Notes under the pieces: model-generated
The model's database searches: none
What the model was told of the DNA's origin: nothing
What the model saw: only the letters and a program-made list of their open reading frames with translations
In this document: piece by piece, positions 32,645 through 42,356 of the stretch
Position numbering within the stretch: position 1 is the stretch's first letter
How the letters are laid out: every line of letters starts with the position of its first letter
DNA from: Closterium sp. Naga37s-1
Taxonomy: Eukaryota > Streptophyta > Zygnematophyceae > Desmidiales > Closteriaceae
DNA length: 64,000 nt
Direction: 5' to 3'
Assembly (NCBI GenBank): GCA_947471745.1
Contig: CANJKZ010000060.1
Coordinates: 1,054,001 to 1,118,000, forward strand
Translations under genes and position numbers: made by a program

Positions 32645-33657
32645 CCACGGAGGTCGCGAGATGACTGAATCTACGGCTCAGATTCGCTGCTAGCTATAGC
32701 TACGCTACGTATGACAATGCCGCAGTTTCGCCCAGTGAGCAGAGTGTAACGTCGTGATGACGCTATCACTCCTCTGTCTAGCTTAGCCTCTGCTGGCTAT
32801 CTTCGACCGTTGAAGGATGCGTAGCTTCTGTTAGTCTCTGCCTACTTCCGTGACGTCATGACGGAAAACGGATATCTGAAAGGGTCTCTAATCAATGGCT
32901 GGGACAAGCACACGCTGCGGGAGAGCTAAGCCTTAAGCTTGACGAAATCTACGAAAACAAACGGAGAATGAAGTAAATGTTCAAGATGATGCGGTACGGA
33001 AGCTCCGAAGCGCTGTAGTAAGAAGTGGGAAGCGAAGGAAGGTTATCCTGAAGTTAGTTCGTGCTGCGCGACGAAGCAAGGGATGTACCACGCAGATCCT
33101 GCTTGGTGCGCAAGAGTGAGTGAGCAACACAGGAGGGATTTTTAGGAAGAACTGGGAAGCTGGTGGGATGGAAACAGGAACAACGTCCGAACAGCTCGGC
33201 GAGGCAAATTCTGGGGAATGTCGTAGCTCAGACAACGCGTCGCGGAAAAATCTATGGTCAGGTACGAAATTGCTGGACGAGAAATCAACCCGTACAGAAT
33301 GACGATGTATGGTCATTTTGACGGGATTATCCTAACTGGGGCAGTTCTCCCAAATGACTGGCGGTTGCTGGTCTGGGCACTGGGCAGTCCAGCGCATAGC
33401 CGGAAAAGCCGGGTGTCACCTGAGCTGGACACAACCGAGTCACAAGAAACGCCAGGAGAAAGTCCCTCAAGCTCGAGGCGGGCTGAGCTGGCTCCAAGAC
33501 ATGACTTGCTTTCGTGGCACACCCAATGAAATTGCAGAACGTCCTAAGATGCTGTGCTGTAGATGTCCTGTCACTCCATGATGGAGGAACAGCGTGTACA
33601 GCTTCGTACACAGGAGTCGATGTGCCAACACATGGAGCACGACCAAGTTGACCTTAA
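32645..33657. other. Upstream region of THEP1, no gene seen
   Basis: About 1 kb between the THEP1 start codon and the TTAA element. Short frames on both strands show no family resemblance. Confidence 0.45.
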
Positions 33658-33917
33658 AGCCCGCGTCCCAAATTGCGGGCCGCGAGGGTCAAGTTTTTAA
33701 AACTTGACGAAGTTGAGTGTCCAAGCTTTTGAAAGTCACGCACTTGCAATTTGGGACTTTCGAAGACAGATTCACTCACCAGGGGGAAAACCGAGGGTTG
33801 GCTGGGTCTCGCGAAAAAAACGAACCTAGACGAAATCGGAAACTCTCGCCAAAGCCCACACCAGAAAAACTCCCTCTGGTCAACTTTTAAAAGCATGAAC
33901 AATTTGGGCCGCCGGCT
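33658..33917. mobile_element. 260-bp MITE-like element with TTAA duplication
   Basis: The ends are imperfect inverted repeats: AGCCCGCGTCCCAAATTG at the left and AGCCGGCGGCCCAAATTG (read inward from the right), 16 of 18 matching. TTAA flanks both sides (33654-33657 and 33918-33921), as for TTAA-targeting transposons such as piggyBac relatives. Internally GTCAAGTTTT and AAAACTTGAC form a second inverted repeat (near 33691-33711). No transposase is encoded, so it would be non-autonomous. Confidence 0.75.
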
Positions 33918-33921
33918 TTAA

Positions 33922-34173
33922 TATACTGTTCTTATCAAGTTAGCAAGCAGTTATGAAAGATTAGGCATTATTTAGCAACTGCATTCACCTGCAGTGCCAA
34001 AAGAAGATGGGCATTAAAACACAAACTCGGCACACAAAAAGCTATATTTCCTATGCTTGGATGAGGACCGCTATAAGGTAGTTTCCAAGCAGGCACTGCT
34101 GCTACTGTTTATTGGTGTTAAATACATCACCACTCTGCTTACAGGTAAAACGGAGTTGAACAAAAATGAGCCT
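33922..34173. other. 3' flank of ClpF, nothing seen
   Basis: AT-rich sequence downstream of the ClpF stop, presumably its 3' UTR. Confidence 0.4.
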
Positions 34174-35311
34174 CTACCAATCATTAGGATACACTTGCCG
34201 GAGCTTCTTTCCAGGGACATACGTGCCATCTTGAAACCCCACGAAAAACTGCAATATGAGCACAAATGGATCAACAATTAGGCTAACATTCTTGAATGCA
34301 TAACGGATAGAAAAAAACAACACACAACTTACCTTTGGAATCCACGGGTGAACAACTGGTGAAGCATCACTCTGGGCTACGAGATTTTCCTGTGCGACGT
34401 ACGTGGAGACGCCACCTGCTCTATCCCGGGTGTCTACCAAGACGTGGTAGAAGGGCTGACTTCTCCCATGTGTCAACAAGTCCACTTTCATTGCATCTTG
34501 CCAGCTGGAAGGGGCTGAGCACTCAGGATCATGACCATACACAACTCCGCGATAGCCTGTACACATAAGGGGGTGGAAAGGGATGGACTATTAAACTTTG
34601 CCATGATGAAGAGTATTAATATATTGAAATTTGTTACCAAAGCTCACCATATCTGCGGTGAACGATGACATCTCCCACACGGTACATAATGCGCGGTTTG
34701 GCCTGAATCTCTAACAAACGCTTCCGAAACTCCATCATAGCTAGGCTGTCGCGGACCTGCAAGAGAAAGACAGCGTCAATGTCTAGTTTCGGGACTCCGG
34801 TGCTACAAAATAATAATCTCAAATGCGGCGTACCACGCATGCTTCCTCGTAATGTTCTGCCGCCACCAGAGCTGCCATCCGGTCTTGCAGCTCTTTCACC
34901 TCAGAAGACACAACCACGTAGGACTCACTCATTTCTAATTCCTGCAAAATCAATGGAGAGTGGGTGAGGCCTGCTACGAATACAAAGGGTCTAACGTATA
35001 CAAGATAAAACCAGCCAAGAACGAGAAAGACGCACCTTCCTCGCCCTCCTCTCCACAACACAGTCATTTCCAAAGGAATCGCGAAAATTCTCAAGCGGAT
35101 CGGCCACTTCCATGCGCCAAGCCTTCGGTCGCCGGACTTCGCGATTGCAACTGACTTTAGTAGATAGCTTTAAGCATTGACTATTTCCAAACATCGAGGA
35201 CATTGACGAGCGCACGGTTCGTCCTTTCTGAACTACCTGCTCTTCGCTCTTAACTGGTCCATAACAAGCGCAATCCTTCAAGACTACGGAGCTCGCTGAG
35301 AAGGCGGCCAT
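34174..35311 (-). CDS. CLPF: ClpF-like plastid Clp protease adaptor (UVR plus YccV domains)
   Basis: Five exons (35036-35311, 34834-34941, 34648-34756, 34333-34556, 34174-34248) close to 263 aa. The first 70 or so residues are Ser/Arg/Lys-rich like a plastid transit peptide (MAAFSASSVVLKDCACYG). A UvrB/UvrC-type motif follows (VKELQDRMAALVAAEHYEEA, about residues 105-128). The C-terminal half is a YccV/HspQ-like domain: MYRVGDVIVHRRYGYRGVVY, GHDPECSAPSSWQ, QPFYHVLVDTRD, STYVAQENL, then VPGKKLRQVYPNDW. That domain pair is the hallmark of ClpF, which acts with ClpS1 to deliver substrates to the stromal ClpC-ClpPR protease. Introns are short and free of exon copies. Confidence 0.92.
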
Positions 35312-36430
35312 AGCTAATAAATTCTATTGACTTCACAACCCGAGCATCAAATTAAAAAAAATATCGGAGAGATTAAAGATGTTGGTTGGCGAGGCGACGC
35401 TTGCAATGCTTGGCATGAGACACAAGTCTGTGACAACCTAGCAAGGGCAGTCCAGCACTGAAAAGGAGCCGATGATCGCCTTCGTCTCTTGAGAGTTCCA
35501 ACAGGAGTGGGGACTGAATGGAGAGGAGCAGTAGTTCTCGATGGGGGTCACTCACTCGCATGCGTTGAGGGGAGGAGGAAGGAGGTGGAGAAGGATCGGG
35601 CAGATGCCTGGTCAGCTGACATGGCATGAAAAAGGGATTGTGATCCGCTGAGGAGGAAGGTTTGCACGGGGAAGAGGTAGCATCCCTCCCAATGTGGAGC
35701 CACGTGAGTGGCTGCGGTGGATCGTGGCACAATCAATGACGCCGATTGGAAACCCCGTTAAAGTGGAGGCGGGCTTGGCGCGCAGAATACGACTGGAGGT
35801 GAATGGATGATGTTGCAGTTTCGTTTCCGTGCAGACCGCAACAGGAAGAAAGGAGGACGTTCTGTCCACACGTGGTGACTGTGGATGGTGGTGATTTTGA
35901 CGTGACCCATCAAAATCGACCGAAAATGTGTGGCCTTCCGTTTGAGGATATTCGATGTGCAATTGATATTCCCGTTTACTTGGGGGATGAAATCAGGCAA
36001 AGAATTACGTACTGCACTGCTTTAGACCGTTTTGAAAACTGTCCGAAACGTTCTGTATCGCAAAAGATTTGAGGATATTGAAAGTGGTCTCCCCACAACC
36101 CATCAAACCTCATGACGAAAACGCTGTGATGTAATATCTAGGATACAAGGACTGAAACTAATGCGAGACGCTCTTTACGCGTACAAATTCTTCGGTGAAG
36201 TTTGATCAGCACCTGAGAGAGAACCGTTCCTTGTGCGGCTGCAACAAGATTCCGTGTGCCGCCTATGGTAGTTGATGTCTATATTAGGTGCTGATCAGCC
36301 TATGCTTCCAGATACCGTAGTCATGCTTACTGCGGTGCGTACACGAGTAGGTATTGAGCTACGAAACAAATGTTTCGGATCTATTAAGTGGCAGCAGACC
36401 AACTCTTAGCTGCGTAGATCGGGGAAGACA
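35312..36430. promoter_or_regulatory. Divergent intergenic region between ClpF and PPR gene
   Basis: About 1.1 kb holding both promoters. GATCAGCACCT and AGGTGCTGATC form an 11-bp inverted repeat with a loop of about 75 bp (near 36207-36298). No coding frame is supported. Confidence 0.4.
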
Positions 36431-38809
36431 ATGGCATTGGCACTCAGCGTCACACCTCATGGCCCCAAGCCTATTTTCAGGGCCATTTCCGGGATCCACC
36501 CGTCGCGAGAAGTTCATTCAACCGCGAAGCATGTTATGGTAACCAGGAATGAATGGCGAACGAACGACTACGATCGCGATTACGAGCCGACGAAGCCTGT
36601 GGGATTGACCATTAGGAGAAGGGCATCTGGCATTGAGCGTGACGAGCCTGCTGCGGACACTATCGCCGTCGGTGACTCATCAAACGCGCATTTGTGGCCT
36701 TCCACAGATGAACAGATTGAAGGAATGATTAGGACGGGTAGAGAAAGCAGAGAAATCAGAGACAGAAGAGTCAGCAGAGTCGGCAGAGCCAGCAGAGACA
36801 GCAGAGACAGCAGAGTTGTTGGGGACAGGTGGGGTGATGCAGCCAGAAGCGATAGGGTTAAAGGGCTGGTTGGGTTTCAAGACAAGGAGCCGCAAGGCTT
36901 GGTGAGGAAGCCTGCCAGGCAGGGACGGAATACGGTGTTGAAAGCGCACGACCGATCTGAGACGAATTTGGCGGCTTCAGATCCGCTTAGGGCGGAGATT
37001 CTTGCCGAGAATGCTGATGAGAATGTGTCAGCGTCGCCAGACCGGCACAGGACGGCAGGTTGGGAGAGTCTGCAAAGGTGTTCCGCAGCTAGGCCGGCTG
37101 GCGAAGCAAGATCGTCTGATGCGGAGCGACCTGCGGAGGAGGTAGGGACGCCCAGATGGATCAAGAGGCGTGGTGGGGAGGTAGGGAAGCTTGCATGGAC
37201 AGAGAAGCGTACGACTGTTGATACATTTTCGAAGCCATCAATGGCTAGTACCCCGAGCCAGACCGCCAGCAGCAGCCGACGCTGGGGAAGTGACACTGCT
37301 GCTGATGCTAGAAGCAACATGGGTGGTGGGATGGGGCGTGGGGGAGAGGGTGCGAGAGAACGGGCGGCGAAAGCTGCAGCGGAAATCAGAGCTCGAGGGT
37401 TGAGGGGAACAGCAGAGGTGGTTGATTGTGTCACACGCCATAGCCTGGCCATTGATAACCGGACACTTAACCTGCTTCTCGGGGTGATGGTTGGAGGAAG
37501 ATCAGTATCGGATAGCGGAGACCTTATAACGGAGAAGGGAAATGGCGGGAGAGCCACAGATAGGAGGACAGGGTTTAAGCGAGGTTTAGAGGAGAGGGAT
37601 TGGGAGGGCGCAAAGGCGGTGGCGGCGGCGTTTGAGGTGGAAAGTGTAGAGTTGAACGAGCGGATTTACACCACGCTGATTTCATGCTTCGGGTGAGTGT
37701 GCATTCAGCCTCCCTCTCCTTTCTCCCCCTCTCCTTCCCCCTCCCCCTCTCGCCCCGTCTCGCCCTCGCTTCTGGTTGCCGTTCGTCCTAACGCTTTTAG
37801 TCAATGCCGAAACACCCCGACGCTTTTTCTCCCCTCCCTGCGCGCTGCAGCAAGGGCGCGCGCATGGGGGACTGCTGGCGGTGGCTCCGCGCCATGGAGA
37901 GGCAGTGGGGCGTGCCACAAGTACAGATGGGGGCGCACATGCAAGGGGAGGCGCAATTGCAAGAGGGGGCGCAAGTGCAAGGGGAGGCCCTAGTGCAACA
38001 AGTGGTGGAAGTGCAAGGGGAGGCGCAAGTACAGGGCGCGGCTGGCGGAGAACGGGGGGAGGGGGAGGCTCAGGGGAAGCTGGAAGAGGGTAGCTGGGAG
38101 CAGAGAGGCTGGGGGGAGGAGGGGGAACGCGAGGGCAAGAAGGTTGGAGGAGAGGGGGGTGCGTACGGGAAGCACGTGTTGCTTCCAGAGGATATATATG
38201 ACGTGATGCTGGGGGCGTGCGTGCAGGTAAGAGCGTGGGAGGGGAAGGGGGGGAAGGAGGGGGGGGAAGGGGAGGGGGAAAGGGCGGAGGAGGGGGGGAA
38301 GGGAAGGGGGAAAGGGCGGAGGACGGGGGGAGCAAGGGGAGCATACAGGGAGTGTGAGCTGCTTCCAGAGGATATTTATAACGTACTGTTGTGTGCAGGT
38401 GAGAGCGCGGACGAGGGATGTTAGGGGGAAGGGCGGGGATGAGAGGAGGAGAAGAGGATTTGTGTGAAGCTGTGATTGGGCGACCGGGCCATTGTATGCT
38501 CAAGGATTCTTCTTCCGTGTTTTCTCCGCTTGTCCCCCGCATACCCCTCATCGACTCCCGCTCTCCTTCCTCATTGCGAGGACTGGAAAGTGTGCCCTCA
38601 GTGCCCTCAGAGCACTAACGATCCACCACCACCTCTCAGCACACGGGGCTGGCTGCTGTATGCTCTATGATTCTCCTTTCCTGTTCCTCCGCCTGCCTCC
38701 CTTATACCCATCTTCTGACCCACTCTTTTCCTGCAGTGCGAGGACTGGAAAGGGGCTCTAGCCATCTACCACCACCTCTCAGCACACGGGGCTGCAGCAG
38801 CATCAGCAT

Positions 38810-38851
<42 letters not shown>

Positions 38852-41787
38852 CAGCATCAGCAGCAGCAGCAGCAGCAGCAGCTGTCGCAGAAGCAGCCGC
38901 ATTGTCCCACACGCACCATCAACATCATCAACAGCATGGGCAGCAGCGCATGCCAACGAGCAGTCAGTTCGCGTTGGTGCTGAGAGCATGCGCGCGAGCA
39001 GGCAGGTGGCAACTCGCCCGAGACCTGCTGCTTGCTGCTGACCATGTTTTTGTTGCTGCCCTTGCCACTGCTGCTGCTGTTGGTGGTTTTGGTGGTGCTG
39101 CTGCTGGTGGTTCTGGCTCTGCTCGTTCTGGTCCTGGTAATTCGGCTAGGGCTGCTGCCGATGGTGCTAGTGCTGCTACCAGTGCCGTTTCTGGTTCTGG
39201 CCTCGGTGCTGCTGCTGCTGATGTCAGTGATGGTGACGGTGCTGCTGCTTCTTCTCCTTCTCCCCCTCTTTCCTCGCACCACCCTCCCCTTGCCACCTCA
39301 TCTGCCATGTTCACTGACGTCATCACAGCCTGTGCCAGGTCAGCACAACCGGCTCCAGCTCTCCGCCTGCTCGATCGCCTTGATTCCCACCCTTCTCCTG
39401 ACCTCTATGCTGACGTGGCAGCCTACACTGCTGCCATCTCAGCATGTGCGAGCGTTGGCCAATGGGAGAACGCCATTCGTCTGCTGACTAGGATGCAGCA
39501 GCAGCCAATTGGAATAAAGATGGGGCAAACTGGAAGATCCTCATCCGTGCCTCCGGGTAATGAGACTCGGCCGAAGCTGGAGGTTCGGGGAAAGCAGGAG
39601 GTTTGTCGAAAGCCTGCAGTTCGGCCAAACGTGGTGACGTGGACAGCGGTGATGTCAGCATGTGCAACGGCAGGACGTGCTGACGTGGCACGGGAAGTGC
39701 TGAGAAGGATGATGCGAGAAGGGAATGGGGAGGAGTGTCAGGGGGAAGGGGAGGAGAGGGTAGTGAACGGACGAAGCAAAAAGAGCAGGGAGGGGGAGAG
39801 AATGGATATGACAGGTGCCACCTCAGCATCTTGCTTGGATGCCATGTCAGACGCCACATCAGATTGTCGTCCCAATGTGGTGACGTGGACAGTGGTCCTG
39901 ACTGCATGCGCGAGGGCGGGAGAGTGGCAGCAGGCGGAGGCACTGTTCACCCAGATGCAGACAAATGGAGTGATGCCGAACGAGGTCTCCTGGGCGGCAT
40001 TGATCAGCGCTTATGCAAAGGGCGGGCAGTGGGAGAAAGCTATAAGGGCTCTGAGGACCCTTAGAGGGGGACGAGGTGGGGGAAAAGAGGAGAGGGGGAA
40101 GGATGAGAAGGGAAAAGTGGGCAGGGGAAGTGGGAGTGGAAATCAAAAGGAAGTCGAAGGAGGGGGGATCAGCAATGGATTGTCATCAGCCATTCTGGAA
40201 GCAACAACATCAGCTGCAACAGCAGCAGTACCAGCAGCAACACCAGCAGCAGCAACGGCATCGGAACCATCTAATCCACCTCAATCCTCACCCCTCCCAT
40301 CTGCCTGGAACGCTGCTCTTCACGCGTGTGCCAAGGCCAGCAAGTGGAAGCTTCTGGGAAGCCTCGTGCAGGAGATGCAGGAGGCAGGGTGCCCCCCCTC
40401 TGTGGTGACCTATGGGGTGCTGGTGGGGGGGTATGGACGGGCGGGGCAAGCACGACTGGCGAGAGAAGCGTTCGAATCAATGCTGGCTGCAGGAATAAGG
40501 TGAGGATACAGGGGATACCACTCCCCTGGGGTGCCACCCCTCTGTGGTGACGTATGGGGTGCTGGTGGGGGGTTATGGACGGGCGGGGCAAGCAAGGTTG
40601 GCGAGAGAAGCGTTTGAATCGATGCTGGCTGCAGGAATAAGGTGAGAAGCATGGGAACAGAAGGGGGCGCTCCCCCCTTCTCTGTTTGCCCTTTTTCTGT
40701 GGTGACCTACGGGTTGCTGGTGGGGGGGTATGGGCGGGTGGGGCAAGCAAGATTGGGGAGAGAAGCGTTTGATGAAATGCTGTTGGCAGGGATAAGGTGA
40801 GACTGAAGGAGGTAGATGCGGGTTCTTCCTCCTCCACATCCAACCCGAGTTGAATTTTGAGTCGACTCAAAAGTCAACTGTTGGCAGGGATAAGGTGGGA
40901 CTGAAGGAGGTAGATGTGGGTTCTTCCTCCTCCACATCCAACCCGAGTTGACTTTTGAGTCGACTCAAAAGTCAACTGTTGGCAGGGATAAGGTGGGACT
41001 GAAGGAGGTAGATGTGGGTTCTTCCTCCTCCACATCCAACCCGCCTCCTCTTTCCCTCTGGTGACCCATGGGGTGCTGATGGGGTGGGGGGGTGTTGGGC
41101 GAGTGGGGCAGGCGAGCTTGCGAGAGGAGGTTTGATGCGATGCTGGGTGAATCAGATGCACAGGTCAGCCTACCAGATGCATCAGGTGCATCAGATGCAC
41201 AGGTCAGCCTACCAGATGCATCAGGTGCATCAGATGCACCCAGCCTACCTGCGCAGGTAGGCTGACCTGCGCTGACTAGTGCATCTGATGCATCTGATCT
41301 AATGAACATTGGTGTTATGGGGATTCCTGTTCCTCACTTCTCCTTCCATCCTACACCTTTCCTGTTTCTTGCTCTGCCTTTCTTTCTCCCATTCCCTCCG
41401 ATTCTTGCCCATCTATTATTTTCTTCTTGCTAAAGGCCAAACGCAGTGGTGTGTGCTTCAATGGTGCGAGCGTACGCACGTGCCCGCCAGTTCGGGCAGG
41501 CCATGAAATTCTTCGAGGCGATGCCCGGGCTCGGGGTGGTTCCTGACAAATACACATACACAGCGCTGCTCTGGGCTTGCGGTGCCTGCGGGCAGTGGCA
41601 GCGGGCAGAAGAAATATTTTCGAGGATGAAGCGTCAGGGGTGTGTGCCGGATGGTTTAACTTACAGAACACTAATAGAGAGCTATGAGATGAATGGAGAG
41701 TGGGATAAATCCATGGAGGTCTTGGAAGACATGAACGCTCTGTCTTCAAGAATGTTACAACGGACACGTCATGGAAAACGGCAGTGA
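36431..41787 (+). CDS. P-class pentatricopeptide repeat protein
   Basis: Four exons (36431-37692, 37851-38226, 38737-40499, 41436-41787) close to 1250 aa. Residues 1-300 are Arg/Ser/Glu-rich and may include an organelle transit peptide (MALALSVTPHGPKPIFRAIS). PPR motifs begin near residue 400 (NERIYTTLISCFGKGARMGD) and recur: VTWTAVMSACATAGRADVAR, VTWTVVLTACARAGEWQQAE, VSWAALISAYAKGGQWEKAI, SAWNAALHACAKASKWKLLG, VTYGVLVGGYGRAGQARLAR, VVCASMVRAYARARQFGQAM, YTYTALLWACGACGQWQRAE, LTYRTLIESYEMNGEWDKSM. About ten motifs, no E/DYW or SMR tail seen. Such proteins bind organelle RNA. A GCA-repeat tract (38800-38890) encodes a long poly-Ala/Ser run, and Gly/Glu-rich spacers separate motifs, unusual for the family. 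Specific target unknown. Confidence 0.9.
38340..38401 (+). repeat. Echo of PPR exon 2 3' end
   Basis: A copy of the segment encoding LLPEDIYDVML with its own GTGAGA donor lies about 170 bp after the used donor (38226). Partial echoes of the exon 3 start lie near 38580-38655. Confidence 0.8.
38800..38890 (+). repeat. GCA/CAG triplet repeat in PPR coding exon
   Basis: An interrupted (GCA)n run inside exon 3 encodes about 30 residues of Ala with scattered Ser. It is in frame, so it is probably translated and length-variable. Confidence 0.9.
40849..40878. repeat. 30-bp palindrome, one mismatched pair
   Basis: Core TTTTGAGTCGACTCAAAA (40855-40872) with arms extending to GTTGA/TCAAC. It lies between tandem 98-bp copies of the PPR exon 3/intron segment. 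Confidence 0.95.
40947..40976. repeat. Perfect 30-bp palindrome
   Basis: Same core and position in the repeat unit as the palindrome 98 bp upstream, but with fully matching arms (GTTGAC/GTCAAC). Confidence 0.97.
41145..41300 (+). repeat. GATGCATCAGGTGCATCA repeats ending in a 24-bp palindrome
   Basis: Short CAGATGCAYCAGGT units and two copies of CACAGGTCAGCCTACCAGAT are followed by a perfect 24-bp palindrome centred on CCTGCGCAGG at 41241-41264. It lies in PPR intron 3. Confidence 0.88.
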
Positions 41788-41874
41788 GTGAATCAGTGAT
41801 GTAATGATGACCTTGTGATGATGTGTCTTGGAGCGCCTGGCACTCAAAGCTCACCTTCCAAAATGCTCACTTCA

Positions 41875-41996
41875 CCCTTCAAATTTTCCACTTCACCCTT
41901 CAAATGTTCCACTTCACCCTTCAAATGTTCCACTTCACCCTTCAAATGTTCCACTTCACCCTTCAAATGTTCCACTTCACCCTTCAAATGTGCAAT
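41875..41996 (+). repeat. 21-bp minisatellite downstream of the PPR gene
   Basis: About six near-identical units of TTCCACTTCACCCTTCAAATG. Unit length is a multiple of three, so all three frames stay open. Confidence 0.95.
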
Positions 41997-42126
41997 CTGA
42001 ATGGCAGCAAAGCAACTAGTGATGTGGGTAGAGTGTTATCCCTCGGACTGCCCCCCTTCAACTGCTGTGAACTCAATCTGCAGCATACTCATTAACCTCT
42101 ATCAGATAATCTAGTCTAAGCACCTA

Positions 42127-42276
42127 AGAGCGTATTCCTATCCTCGTATCAAGAAAACCTCATATCAACCTCCCACTGAAAATTTCCCTAAACCCAAAAC
42201 CTCTCGCTACTTTTACCAGGCAAAAAGTACAATCTTGATATGAGGTTTTCTTGATACGAGGATAGGAATACGCTCT
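42127..42276. repeat. Perfect 42-bp inverted repeat with 66-bp loop
   Basis: Arms 42127-42168 and 42235-42276 match exactly as reverse complements and begin AGAGCGTATTCCTATCC. It lies between the convergent PPR and TFIIF alpha 3' ends, so read-through from either side would give a long hairpin RNA. It could be a fold-back MITE, a small-RNA precursor or a recent inverted duplication. Confidence 0.95.
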
Positions 42277-42356
42277 AATAAGGCAAACTGTAACTGATAT
42301 GCTCTCTCCAGCTGTCCAACAATCCCAGCCGTCCAACTCTCTGCACTCCAAGCAGA

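Larger units (their letters stand above)
40525..41140 (+). repeat. Five echoes of PPR exon 3 3' end
   Basis: Copies of the segment encoding VTYGVLVGGYGRAGQARLAR and the donor lie at about 40530-40645 and 40695-40800. Shorter copies (GGCAGGGATAAGG to CCAACCCGA, about 98 bp apart) follow near 40880 and 40978, and a last one at 41055-41140. Palindromes mark two of the junctions. Confidence 0.9.
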
